Source of the DNA: Pyrenophora tritici-repentis
Taxonomy: Eukaryota > Ascomycota > Dothideomycetes > Pleosporales > Pleosporaceae
Direction of reading: 5' to 3'
NCBI RefSeq assembly: GCF_003171515.1
Contig: NC_089391.1
Coordinates: forward strand, 3,906,001 to 3,970,000
Length of the DNA stretch: 64,000 nucleotides
Part shown: piece after piece, positions 1 through 11,265 of the stretch
Numbering within the stretch: the stretch's first letter is position 1
How the letters are laid out: the number at the start of each line of letters is the position of its first letter
Translations under genes and position numbers: made by a program
The notes under the pieces: generated by a model
The model's database searches: none
What the model was told of the DNA's origin: nothing
The model's input: the letters and a program-made list of their open reading frames with translations, nothing else

Positions 1-736
1 GTTGTAAATGTCCCAGTTTCCGTAGTAGGCTACTGCACGATAGCCGGCGTGGGTGAAATTGGCTGGTTGGGCTAGCGGTTCGTGCGATGGGATGAGGGTG
101 AGGAGTGTCGATGAGGGTTGGGGAGTAGTCGGAGACGGTGTTGCGTATGAGGCTGGACTGAACGTGAAGGCTTGGACGATCTCGTTACTGCTGGGTATGG
201 AAGTTGAAGGCTCGGCTGGAGCAAGCGTAGAGATATACGGTAATCCAGGTGTCCCAAAGGTAGTGCTGTAATAGTTCGCACCACTCGTCTCTACAGGTTC
301 CGGTTCAGATACCGCCGTACCCGTGAAGCTCGTCTCATTCACCAACGGGGGGAATATCGCCATTCGTTAACTAAATCATCTTGTTAGCTTCCTTCCTCCT
401 TCTCCGTCATCCTACCACTACCCTCAGTCTTCCCTCTCACCATCCCAAAACAAAAAACTCACCATAAACCTCTCCAACCGCGCAATTCTCTCCTCAATCC
501 AACAATACCAATTACATCCATCACCACCCTGTCCCCTCGGCGCTTCCTGCGCCTGCACAGCAGCGGTAAGAAGAAAGAGCGTAAAAGTCACAGTTACTGC
601 CCAATTAGGCAGGGACCGTGCGTACTATGTGGGTTAACCGATGGTACATGTGTATCGCTCGGAAGGAAGGAAGGAAGGAAGGGAGAGTGGGAAGGACGGG
701 GGGGGAGGAAGGGGGGAAAGCAGAACATACCATCAT
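1..736 (-). CDS. secreted GH18 chitinase-like protein, 5' part only
   Basis: Partial gene; it runs off the left edge. The exon in 1-363 reads Ser/Thr/Pro-rich sequence and then AYYGNWDIYN, which matches the first strand of family 18 chitinases (typically YFTNWGIY). Upstream, a proposed exon at 463-624 joins to an ATG pair at 731-736 through an intron at 625-730. This gives a hydrophobic leader (TFTLFLLTAAVQA) followed by QEAPRG and a Cys/Trp patch, so a signal peptide is likely. The join between 463 and the chitinase exon is unsettled: the best-looking acceptor (371) puts a stop in frame, while an acceptor at 334 keeps the frame. Expected role: extracellular chitin hydrolysis or cell-wall turnover. 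The Ser/Thr/Pro stretch before the catalytic domain would be a linker. The catalytic DxxDxDxE motif lies outside the window, so the family call rests on one strand motif. Confidence 0.5.
195..203 (-). other. no feature (placeholder removed; see TATA entry at 3195)
   Basis: Nothing is claimed at this position. The TATA-like site belonging to the reductase gene is listed at 3195-3203. Confidence 0.01.
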
Positions 737-940
737 CTTCAACGTAGGTTTGGGTTCTTTGTAACGACAGACAAATAAACAATCTTGCGATGGTGATTTA
801 TCAAAAAGTGAGTAGAGAGAGAGAGAGAGAGAGAGATAGAGAGAATATGTCGGCTTCATTTAAACGCAATGCACGCATCGCTGGTGATTTTCTCCCTTGG
901 TTTGTTAGCGAAAGGTAGGTAGGTAGGTAGGTAGGTAGGT
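661..940. repeat. three microsatellites in the chitinase 5' region
   Basis: There is a GGAA tract at about 661-682 (inside the proposed first intron), a GA tract at about 814-836 and a GGTA tract at about 913-940. All are simple repeats and would be prone to length variation. They flank or interrupt the leader of the minus-strand chitinase-like gene. Confidence 0.9.
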
Positions 941-2141
941 GGAGTCGAGGCTTCTTTTCCTCCCATCCCTCGCCAAATCGTTGCGGTTTCATTCCTGGCA
1001 CACGTAACGACCACGCGTGCTTTCCTTTTTGTTGAGGGAGGCGTATTTTTTCTGGAATGGGCGATGGGGTGGAAGCATGTCGAGGTTGCTATGTTTGGAA
1101 ATGGGGGATGGAGCGTGACCTGGGTTTGTGGGCTTAGTTTTCTGAAGTAGAGGGATAAAGAGCGGGTGACTTTGTCGCGGGATGGAGATGATGATGATGA
1201 TGTTGTTGTTGTGCTGGTTTGGTAAGGGGAGGTAGGTCGGTAAACTGAAAAGAGATGTCGTTTTGTGGGGCGTGTTTGCATCTGGAGTTGAAGATTTTTG
1301 GAAGGTCATGGGGTTGTTCTGTTTGAGGATGTGGGAGCGGGTTGTGCAAAGGGCATATGTCTGGTATGGCTTATTCTGGAAGGGCCAGGTGAATGGTCGA
1401 CTAGAATACTGAGGCATCGTGTTGGTTTTCAAGGACAGGTGACATTTGATAGCAGAAAGAGAAGATATAAAAAGAGTGTGGTGACTTAGATGGATATCGC
1501 GGAAATAGAGTATGCAGTATCTACAGACTCTTTTCAGAGTTCACAGGGCCATTCGATTTTCAGAGCACGACTTGTTGTCCTAATTTGGCTGATAGAAGAA
1601 GCGACTGTGACAGTCAAGTGGATACCGTATTATTTGTATGACCTGCCCAATATATTATGACAGGAAAGACAGAAAAGCAAAGGTTGGTGCAGCACTTGAC
1701 CGCTGTGGACATCTTGAGAGAATAGATGAGATGGGATAACTAATAGTAAAGTCTGATGCAAATTTCAATGTCCCTACAGCCGCTTTAAGACGTAGAAGTA
1801 AGGAACTATTATTTCAGTGTTGCCAGCCATAGCAGTGGGTCAGCTTTGTGGGTGTTGGATAGATGATTGCTCTAGTTTATAGTATGATGGATACCAGCGG
1901 ATACGCAAAACGAATCATGAGCTACAGCGGAAAGAACGGTTGATCCATAGAACAGGGGAAAACCAAGAATACCATATAAAGAACACGGAGATTGTCACTC
2001 ATCATACAATAAAGCAGCAATTGAAACTTTCGGAGATATCATTGTGTACCTCTACAAATTCCCTACCCAGTCCGCGTGTCCAGCTGATACCAGACCACAC
2101 GACCAGATATTTTGACGAAAAGGAGAAATCACTATATTGTT
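941..2141. other. intergenic, no gene seen
   Basis: About 1.2 kb between the chitinase leader and the reductase 3' end. Short open frames occur on both strands, but none has recognisable domains or convincing splice signals. A small GAT/GTT trinucleotide run lies near 1188-1212. I see nothing else. Confidence 0.6.
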
Positions 2142-3072
2142 TTACATGCAAGCGGCACCGTCAATACCAATGACCTTTCCGTTAACCCAGTCACCATCCT
2201 GCGAGGCCAAGAAGCAGACGACACGGGCAATGTCTACTGGCTGACCAACACGGTTGTGAGGGGACCATGTGCAAGCGTACTCGTCGACCTGGTCGTCGGA
2301 CAACTTGTCACCACCGGGAATGTACTCGCGGCATACAGCGTGGTACATGTCTGTCTTGATGCCACCGGGGGCGACGCAGTTGACGGTAATCCGCTTCTCG
2401 CCGGCGTCTATGGGGCGAGTTAGTACGATGAAGGTGTAAGTGAGAATGGGTAAATGGATGTGACGTACCAATAGCCATGCATCTAGTAAAAGTCTCAATA
2501 GCACCCTTTGATCCAGAGTAAACAGCGTGCTTAGGAACACCCTTTGCCTGGCCAGTAATTGATCCCATGAGGATAATCCTTCCACCCATCTCCATGCGCT
2601 TGTACGCCGCCTTAGCAACGAAGAACTGGCCACGAGTGTTGATGGTGAAGACACGGTCGAATTCCTCGGGTGTAACGTCCTTGAAGTGGCCGAAAGATAC
2701 GACACCGGAGTTTGAGCAGCAAATGTCGAGCTTGCCAAAGTGCGCGACTACGTCGTCCATGAGCTTCTCGGATTCCTCAACGTTTCCGACGTTGGCCTTG
2801 AAGGCCGCTGCGTCGGAGCCGTTGCCTAGGGCTTTGATCTCCTTGACTACGGCTTCTGCGCCCTCGACTGCGTTGGCGTAGTTGACGGCGACTTTAGCGC
2901 CGCGCTTGGCGAGCTCAATGGCCATGGCCTTGCCGATTCCGCGGCCTGCATGCGTGGGTTAGTTGCTATCGAGATGATAGAGACGTTTATATGGGAGATT
3001 TTGCTTACCGGATCCGGTAACAACGGCAACCTTGCCAGCGAGGCTCCATGTCTGCTCAATGTTGGCGGCCAT
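2142..3072 (-). CDS. BRN1: 1,3,8-trihydroxynaphthalene reductase (melanin)
   Basis: Short-chain dehydrogenase that reduces trihydroxynaphthalene to vermelone with NADPH in the DHN-melanin pathway; cytosolic. Three exons, 3009-3072, 2469-2945 and 2142-2407, with introns of 63 and 61 bp, join in phase to give 268 residues, the usual family length. Visible features are the cofactor motif TGSGRGIG (19-26), CSNSG (98-102), catalytic Ser150 in LMGSITG, Tyr164 and Lys168 in YSGSK, and the C-terminus GIDGAACM. The start ([10 protein letters not shown]) matches my recollection of the Cochliobolus Brn1 and Alternaria Brm2 type rather than the tetrahydroxynaphthalene reductases. It shares the cluster with CMR1 and the polyketide synthase and is expected to be activated by CMR1. 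No defects are seen. Confidence 0.95.
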
Positions 3073-3194
3073 ATTGTATGTGATATGAGTTTATGTGTTG
3101 ATTGATGGTAAAGGTTGGAGGACTGTAGTGGTAGTGGTAGATGAGAGAGCTGATGTGATGATGATGAATGTTTCCCACTGCTCAAACAACAATC

Positions 3195-3203
3195 ATATAT
3201 ATA
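3195..3203 (-). promoter_or_regulatory. TATA-like element upstream of BRN1
   Basis: An alternating ATATATATA stretch lies about 125 bp upstream of the reductase ATG, a reasonable place for a TATA box on the minus strand. CT/AG-rich tracts surround it. This is position and composition only; no transcription start is known. Confidence 0.4.
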
Positions 3204-6200
3204 CCCATTTGTTCATTCGGGATACTCTGCGGGACTCCAGCGGACTTTTCCTTTACTGTGGTGTACGCACTACTCTACTCTCTCTCCCTCTCTGTGTCTC
3301 GAATCCACATGTGTCTTTTCCCCCACCCACTCTGTCCGGCACATTGCCATTCTCCCCCAAGGACATTGTCCATTCCCTAGGGCTGAAACTCCCGTGTACC
3401 TGCGCCCGCGTTGCCTGTTCCGCGGTCTGGGCCCCCCGTAGGAGATCCTGAGCCGCATCAGGGACGGCCGGACTGAGGGGCCGAACTACGGCCGAGTGCG
3501 ATGTGATCGGACTGCACAACACCATGCTTGCAGTTTTTCGTTTGTCGTGAAGCTTCTGGTGTTTCATTCACAACGGCAGAAGTATGTTTTCCGATTGAAC
3601 GTGTGTTTAGTGACCATGTTGGTGGTTTTGTTCGTGAAGAAGGATGACATTGCAAGTGATTCCGATTTCCGATTTCCGAATCCGGGTGCGACAGCTGTCA
3701 TTGATATTCTCCAGAAAACATGGGTTTTACTGGTAAACCTGAATCTCCATACCAAATGAATCATCTCTAGAGCTTATCCTTACTTCACAGTGCAAGACAA
3801 CGAGTCCAAAGTTGCCGCTGATGACCAGCCTTGCGAACACCGTCCAGATCCAAAAGGTGTCATCATGTGATGTTCCCAAAGCGGCTAGGCTTGCCGGCTC
3901 CCTCAGGGTCCCGGCAACGCATCATCATCCTCTACAACACCGTCTTTCAGTATGCCAAGTTGCCCATGGCTCCCCATGTCCAACTCTCATAGGTCTCTCT
4001 CTGAGAGCCGTAGAGTCCGGACATGATCCGGTCAACGGGAGCGTCCTTTGTGTTGCCACACAGCCAAGAGCCAGAGTGTCGCAGTCACCCACTTGCGTTT
4101 GCCGGCCTTCCACAGTGGGGATCCGCCGACGCACACCGCTTGCGACCGCCTCACACCTCACTTCATCTTCACCCTGTGGTAGTGATGAAAATGGTAATGG
4201 CCAACCTTCAGCCTGCTGCATTGCGAGCTGACTGCATCTTCAACAAAGAGGACTTACCGGTTGTTTTGGGCTGGAGATAGGAGCTCCTGCACTTATATTA
4301 ATATAGATTCGAATACGATCAGACGGCGGCTGAAGCGAGATAATGGCACCGACGTGACTGGATATTGGTTGATGCAGATTACATGTTCATGATCGGCCGA
4401 GCGTGTAGCTGGACGGCGGCATGGTGCTTCAGCGCTGACGTTGAGGAGTGTTGTAAGCTACAATCGCGTCTTTGGCTGCCATGTCGTGCCTTATCGACGG
4501 CACAGCTGTGGATGTGTTACATGAACGCCTCCGCTGCTGCTGTTCAATGGCGTTGAGGCGCGGAGAATGGGCCGATATTGCGTTCACACGGCACGGAGGC
4601 ATCGGTATAGCTGTTGACCGCTGTGCCGCAGACGTCGTACCTCCAAACGTTATGCCGGCTTTGAGTGTTACGCATGTACCGGTGCGGTCGACTGGACGGT
4701 GGCTGCAAAGCTGAATGATATTGAAGATGGTTACACAAGATGTACTGATTCTGTGTCATTTGGTCGATGGAGAATCGTTATTCGGAAGGTGCGATGAACC
4801 GCCGCGCACAGGCACTTCGGCAGCATGACATTGTGACAAAGGGATCGAGATAATCGGCCATTGCGTCACTTGTAGCGGGCCAGACCGTCTCATGGGGTAC
4901 ATGGCCGCTTCTATCGTGACGTCCACCGTGCCCTGTCAACCACGTAGGACATTGCTATCACGGCTTTGGAGATTTGCAATCACTGTGCAGATCACCAAAT
5001 TAAACGTGCTTTCCTGTCCGAATGAGGTGAGTCACAGTGCGTTTCATGAGGCTCCTTCGACGAGTATTACTTAGACTATGCCTGAATGGCCTTCGCTCTC
5101 CCCTCAGTCCGTATCCCGTCAAGCAGCCAGCATTGAAAGCTGAAGTCAACCGATGCTCCATACGAGCAATTGCTGTACCCAAGCATCACAGGCCCTTGTT
5201 CATCCGATCGGATGTAGTCAACCTTACTGATGATCATTGAAGTCGTGCATAGCCGCCGACCCTGAAATCTGTGTCGTGTGCATGGTGAAGCTTCATTCAC
5301 GATGAGTTGTTGCTAAGCTCAGACCAAGCCGAAGCTTCAACGGATACTGAGACAGTAGGCGCCGAGACCAAGCCGTAAACATAGTATCACAATGTGTGAA
5401 GAGAGAGCCTAAACAGCAACTGTAGCGATGCACGTCCACTCACGATGCACGAACCGTTCGGATACTACCCGGAAGAAGTCCCCGAAGCTTAGCCATGCAC
5501 ACCAGCTCGGCTCCGATGGCGAAGGCAAAAACGCAATGATACAACACTGTGCACCGGGGTTTCCGCCAGTATTACTCCACGACACATCACTATGATCATG
5601 TGCTGTCCCTGCACATGGCCCCGTTTCTTTGGTAGAAGCAGCAAAAGAGGCACATGGCAGCGCGCCCAACGGGGTCCGTAATCTCCGACATCCCGACCGT
5701 TCCGTGAGTATGGAACTCACAAAGGGTCCTTTCTTTGGAAATGCACAACACGCCTAAGGGACTATGTAGGGACCCACACAAACAAGTCCGATGCCCGGCA
5801 CGGTGCAAATTACACCCTTACTGACTTGCTCTACGGCTGTCGTGCGGGCATCCGTAAGCTTGGCAGCAATGTTAATCCATCTAGTCATGCACACCTGCGT
5901 CTGCTTTGAAGCCGTTTCCCTCTAGAGCCGTGGTCATGACTGGACTCGGCCTTTGATGTCGTAGGGCATTTCGGTAAAGGACCCCCAGGTGACGATCAGT
6001 TGTCAGCAAGGAGTCATCCAAAGTCGGACCTAGTGGTGCCGCTCCTCATGTGTTGTGGGCTTGAAGGAGCCAGTTATAATCCGGTTTTTTGTAATGACTA
6101 TGTCTTTCTAGTCATGTTTGAGCGGCGAGTTGCTCGTATTCAGACTGGAACGCGTAAGCTTGTCAGGCAACGCACATGCAGGATGAGGCGCGTCCTGGGT

Positions 6201-6911
6201 ACCGGCCTTTTCTCTCACTGTGATACCGGTGCCATATACCATGCACACCCATCTTTGCCTACCTTCCAGAAGGAAAAACACACAACGCTTGCAACGTGAC
6301 TAACCTTGTCTTCCCGATAGGAACCAAGATCTAGGAAGCCGGAGCCGACACGCTGTGGTTGCAACCAGTGCCATGTCCGTAGTGAGGTATGTGAGCAAAG
6401 CGTACCGTGCCCCAATCTGGCTCGGAGAATGTCAGTGCTGTTTTTAGGAGCCAAGAGGAGCTACGACCAGCGACTAGGCGGGCTTCGCTGAAGCTAAACT
6501 AACAGGCCGGACATATTGAATTTACGAGGCTTAGTGTAGGGCTGCAGTATGTGCAGCTTGGAGCGGCGCCTCCATGGTGTGACGAGGGAAGCCGCGTAGC
6601 GTACGGGGAAAGAGGAGAAGCGAAGTGGACTGCTGATGGGGAATGGTTCTTGCTAATCTTGCTAAGGGTACGTGCCTTGCTCCTTCCCTCAGTTGTTTGC
6701 CTCGCCTTGTTCTCCTTTCCTCTTGCCGAGCAAAAAAGTGGGTTATGTCCTTATCTCCTTCCTCATTACCGCCATGGATATCCATTAAAGGAAAAAAGAT
6801 TGACAGTCTACTTCTCGGAAAATATCAACCGGAGTTTTTAATTGTTTTTCACTCTCCACATGGCTTCTCTCTTCCCTTAATTTGTACCAGGATGTTTAAG
6901 CTTGGCTTCGT
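3204..6911. other. gene-poor spacer between BRN1 and the next candidate
   Basis: About 3.7 kb of mixed-composition DNA with stops in all frames. The longest open frames are under 140 codons, with no known motifs, and neighbouring frames do not join through good splice sites. It is not strikingly AT-rich, so it does not look like a heavily RIP-mutated transposon. I could not find a tRNA or an intact transposase. Confidence 0.55.
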
Positions 6912-7536
6912 TTACCGGACTGTTCCGTTCCCGTCGGTCGAGTAACGTAACGGGCTCTTAAGAGACCAACCTATCCCATACCTCACATCCCCTAACCCCT
7001 CCTCCTCATATCCAGACACCCCGCCCGTCATCGCAGTGCCGCCTTTAACAATCCCCATCATGCACACGCCCGCTCCCGTCCAGCCAGCACTCGACCCCGC
7101 TCTCACGCCTCCAACAACAAAAGACGCCAATGACCTCTCCAGCTCAACCCACACCGGGCTTACACCTGAAACACATGCGTGGGATGATGAAAAAAAGAAA
7201 TAAAGAGATCGAGCAACATACCATGGGTGACTGGTGCAAAGACCGGGATAACATGGGATAACGAAACGCCTACGCAAGAGTGAATGAGAATGTTAGGGGT
7301 ATTGACATGGGGTGGGCGCACACGAGCCGTCAGGGAAAGACACGCTTTTCTCCGTCACTGTCGCTCGCCCATCGGCGCTGGTGTAACCGAGCCCCGCATC
7401 TCGATGTCCGCCGTCCAACTTGAGATGATAAGAGGAGGAGAGATCGTCTTCTGTGGTCGAGTGTTAGCATCGGTCCTGGACTTTACCACGATACCACTTA
7501 CTGCGCACCCTTCTCTCGCCGAGCAAGCCATATCAT
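6912..7536 (-). CDS. hypothetical small protein, four proposed exons
   Basis: Not recognised. Proposed exons are 7509-7536, 7322-7450, 7222-7269 and 6912-7165, with introns of 58, 52 and 56 bp. All joins keep phase and give 152 residues from ATG to TAA. Support comes from intron signals: a GCTAAC branch point and CACAG acceptor before 7450, CTAAC and CGTAG before 7269, and a GTATGT donor with TTTCAG acceptor around 7166-7221. The product reads like a folded globular protein across junctions (for example VSPVWVELERSLASF and a Gly-rich C-terminal half), with no signal peptide, membrane segment or known motif. Two of the donors are the weaker GTGCGC. The first exon is the least certain, because GTAAGT 7 bp downstream of the chosen donor is a better site but gives a short frame. 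It sits inside the melanin cluster between BRN1 and CMR1 on the same strand; no role can be assigned. Confidence 0.4.
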
Positions 7537-8021
7537 CCGCCACCGACGACGACAAACAGCCAACCACCCAGTCACCACCAGCATCAACAGTCTCTAGTGT
7601 GAATAAAATCGGATGTATTATTCCTTTTGTATGGTTGATGTCCGTATGAAACACATCATCTACATACTATACATTACTAAACCCACAGCAGGGAAGTGTA
7701 GGTATCTTCCATGGCAGATTCAATACCCAAAAGCATGTCAAGACATCCGAGACGATCATCACTCGGACGCCGACAACACTCCCATTTTGTGTCCCATCGG
7801 CCATTGGACAAACGCCAGTCGCCCCCAAAACCACAAGAAGAAAGATATCCCGACCTTATTCACCAACCCACCATTGCTCCCAGGCATCTTGCGATGATGT
7901 CGATTAAAGAAACTCTATCGGTAAAAACGAGAAGAGATAATGTAATGGGTCCTAGACTCCCGCTAATACAACATACGCTTGTTGAAAGTAAAACAAAAGA
8001 CGAAGAGAAGGGAGGCACGCT
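7537..8021. other. intergenic, no gene seen
   Basis: About 0.5 kb between the CMR1 stop codon and the small candidate gene, both on the minus strand. It should hold the CMR1 3' untranslated region and the promoter of the small gene. No further structure is recognised. Confidence 0.5.
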
Positions 8022-11000
8022 TCACTGGCCACGCGCGAGCTTCTCGAGCTTGCTGCGGATGCCGTCGGAGAAGCGGGTTGCAACGCCCTCGTCGATGAGC
8101 TCAATACAATGCGATAGAACTGCGAAGCTGTTGTCCAACGGAACAGGGACTCCGTCCCGCTTGGTGAGGGTAGGAATGCCCTCCCTTCGGGACATGTATC
8201 TCAGGATGGTTGGATGGTCGGCAGGAAGACGATCCACTGAGAAGGCGGTGTTTGGTGGTTGAAAGCCTCCTTGTTGGTTGGGGCTCAACGACTCGTTGTG
8301 AGTCAGTGAGTCGGTCCACATAACGAGGGAGGCGCGATAGATTGCGCCTGCCCACCACGGGGGACGGATGCCTCGTGGCATTTCCCGGATGAGACGCAGG
8401 ACTTGACCAGCGTGTGTGATGGCCTCCTGGACATCTGACAAGCACTTCTTGTGCATCCACAGCATCTGTTGGTATGTGCCGTCTATACCCTCTCGTCGCG
8501 CAAGGCGCTCGATCTCAGGGAAGTTTGTGACGGCGTTCATGCTGATGAGGTGGAACATGACTAGGTTGGCTTGCATCATGGGACACACGGGGTTGGACTT
8601 CATGTAGCGTTGCGCAAGATCGTACCAGCGTCCCAACAAGCTCTGTACCTCCTCGAGGCGAACGCGCGTCGACGCTGCTGTGAGCGCCCGGTTCCGCGAC
8701 CGCGAGGAAGTGACACTATCGGAGAAGCAGCTGAGAAGCTGGCAAAACTGGCAAACGAGAGTCTGCAGGGGGTGAAGCAGCAGACGCAGGTGCATGGGTG
8801 TGAGGTGAATTTCCTGGACATCCTGGACAACAATCTCGTCGTCCAGGAAGTGACGGAAGAGTTCTCTCAGGCTAGGTGGTCTCGCTCCCGAGCCAACCGA
8901 AGAGTAGCCGTTTGAGAATTCGTGCACTTGGTTGAACATGTCAGACCATTTGGAAGCGGTCTGTGCCTGCCAGAGACGATCTGAGTCGGGCATTGGCGCA
9001 CCAAACTCTGTTACTGAGAACAGGGGCGCAGTGTCGTGGAACAGCGAAAGATCTTGATCGACCATGACCCACGAGTAGATGAGGCTGCGGCAGTATTAGT
9101 AAGGGCACTGCACGTGACTGGCTGACGAGATTTTCAGCACTTACCGACTGCGGCTTTCTTGGTGAAGCCAATCCTTCCACAACGCATCCGTCGTCATGCT
9201 CCCATTCATGTGCGGAGTCGCCGGCGGTTGGACGTCAAGGATACCCGAATGTCGCAGCATCGCAAAATACATACCACGCTGGCCCATGGCGATATCCATC
9301 TGCCACTTGTCGCCACTCCACGCCGCTTGGACAGTGAAGAGAAGAGCAGCACGCAGCACGATGGGGTCACCGGCCATTATGATATTCTTCTCAACAAGGT
9401 CGAACAGTGAGATGCGACATGCTTCCGTGAAACCGCCGGTTAGCCATCTCGCTTCTATCGACGGAATCGTCATGGCACCTTGAGCAATCATCATAAGGAT
9501 CAGCAAACTCGATGCTTTGTCGTTGTAGTTCTGCATAAGCTCGTTGGTATCCAAGACGCCCCTAGCAGAGGTTGGGTAATAGCGTTCGAAAGAGTTGGCA
9601 TAGGACTGGAGGAAGTACTCGAGAACGCGAGCTGGCGGAAGGAGGACGAAATTTGAGGAGTGAGAAGCCGTGGATCCGGGAGATTCGCCACTGCTGGACG
9701 AGTTACTGCCGTCCTTGTGGATGTCGAGGGCTTTGTGCAGGAAGCTTTGGGTGATAGCGAGAAGCTTATCGCGTGTTGCTTCATGCAACTTCGCCACTGA
9801 TATTTGGCCTCCTTGCTGGAAGTCGTTCTCGTCCCATGACGGCGTCCAGTTGCTCCAGCCTTCGTGATTCTTTAGGCTGATCTCCAGTCGTTCGAGGTTA
9901 AGCCGTGCAGTGCGTGGACACGCGTTGGAAGGAATAGACGGAGTGCAACGGAAGACCGTCCAGCCGTCCTGAGCCGCGATGATTGCACCGAGATCGGGAA
10001 TACCAGCATCCGCAATGGACGAATGTCTATTTGGCGAGTAGTACATCGACGCTGAACTGCCAATCTGGAGATCGGAAAACGATTCGTCCACCCTGGGTGT
10101 CGGGATGGGTTGGAATGTCTGGGTAGGAGACATTTCTGGGATCATGCCAAGGATAGCGTCCTGAGGTTGCCTCATGTTCATATCCATGCTCATGGTAAGC
10201 ATCAAGGTTGGGTCTAATTGCATGTTGTCGAAGCCTGTGTCCATAGGTATGGTGTTCCAGGGATTCATCATGTACTGCGGACTATCGTTATCGGAATGAT
10301 CCCGTACAGTCCTTACGAAGTCGTCGTATCCGGACATTGGTGTTGACGACACGAAAGCACTCATGCCGGTGACAGGAGTCGGCAGTGGCGAGAGAAGAGA
10401 AGGAGCCTGGTTATCAAAAAACGGAGGGGTGTTGGCAAGCGAAAGATGAAGAGCCTTGTCCTCTGGGCTGACATGAGGTGGTGCCTGCACTGGTTGTGAG
10501 ATGGAAGGATGCCGTGATTGTGTCGCCGACGGCGATTGTGACTGGCGTTGCGATGGGGGTTGACTGTTGGGAATCTGTGATGGCTGCGAGATCTGGGCAG
10601 GAGATGAATGTGCATTTCCTTGCTGTGTTGACCCCTCGTGGCTCGGCGAGACGTTGTCGGAGGTATTTTGGGTTTCCGTAGTACTCCCGCCTTCGCTCGA
10701 GTCGCCACTTGCAGTTTCGGCCGAACCTCCCACACGCTGCACACCTTTCGACGCTCGCCGGGTCGGCCGGAGTGTGCATTTTAGGTTTCTCTGGGCGCAC
10801 CGAGTACAAGGGAACTTCTTGTCACACTTGGTCTTCGTCTTTGCGCAGTTGCTGCAGGCGATGGGTGTGCGACCAGCGGACTTGGGTATTATTCCTTGGG
10901 GCGGGAGACCCTCTTCGTTATTCTGGTTGCGGCCGTGGACGGTGTAATGCCTCTGTAATAGATCGCTAGAGGATTCATTAGCACTGAAGCTCGGATAGTT

Positions 11001-11265
11001 TGGAGACTCGGGCATGTCGGAGAAGAGGAAGTCATGACGTACCGACGAGCAAAGCTCATGTGGCAAGTAAAGCACTTGAAGGGCTTGACATTGGTATCTG
11101 TTGGGCCATTGTTGTCAGTGGACGTTTCCAACGAAGACTCCGGCGTGGATGGACCGGGCCAGTGATGGGCAACGAAAAAAGAAGGGGTGACTTACGGGTG
11201 AGAATATGACGTTCTAGATGTTCGTCTCTAGTGAACGACTGTCCACAATATGTGCAAAAGACCAT
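8022..11265 (-). CDS. CMR1: melanin transcription factor CMR1 (C2H2 + Zn2Cys6)
   Basis: Pathway-specific activator of DHN-melanin genes; nuclear. Four exons (11196-11265, 11043-11097, 9145-10965, 8022-9084) join in phase to 1002 residues. Visible domains are C2H2 finger 1 (Cys4, Cys7, His20, His24), C2H2 finger 2 (Cys32, Cys35, His48, His52), and a fungal Zn2Cys6 cluster with Cys79, 82, 89, 95, 98 and 105 in the exact C-x2-C-x6-C-x5-C-x2-C-x6-C spacing. A long Ser/Pro/Gln-rich disordered stretch follows, then a fungal transcription-factor regulatory domain spanning the last intron (SRLIYSWVMVDQDLSLFHD). The unusual C2H2-C2H2-Zn2Cys6 order is the hallmark of Cmr1/Pig1/CmrA regulators. Introns 1 and 2 fall between and inside the two fingers. 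It lies between its presumed targets BRN1 and PKS1. No disruption is seen; both binding-domain types are complete. Confidence 0.95.

Noticed and set aside
195..203. A feature entry listed at 195-203
   Set aside because: It is a coordinate slip for the TATA-like site, which belongs at 3195-3203. Nothing is claimed at 195-203 and the entry should be ignored.
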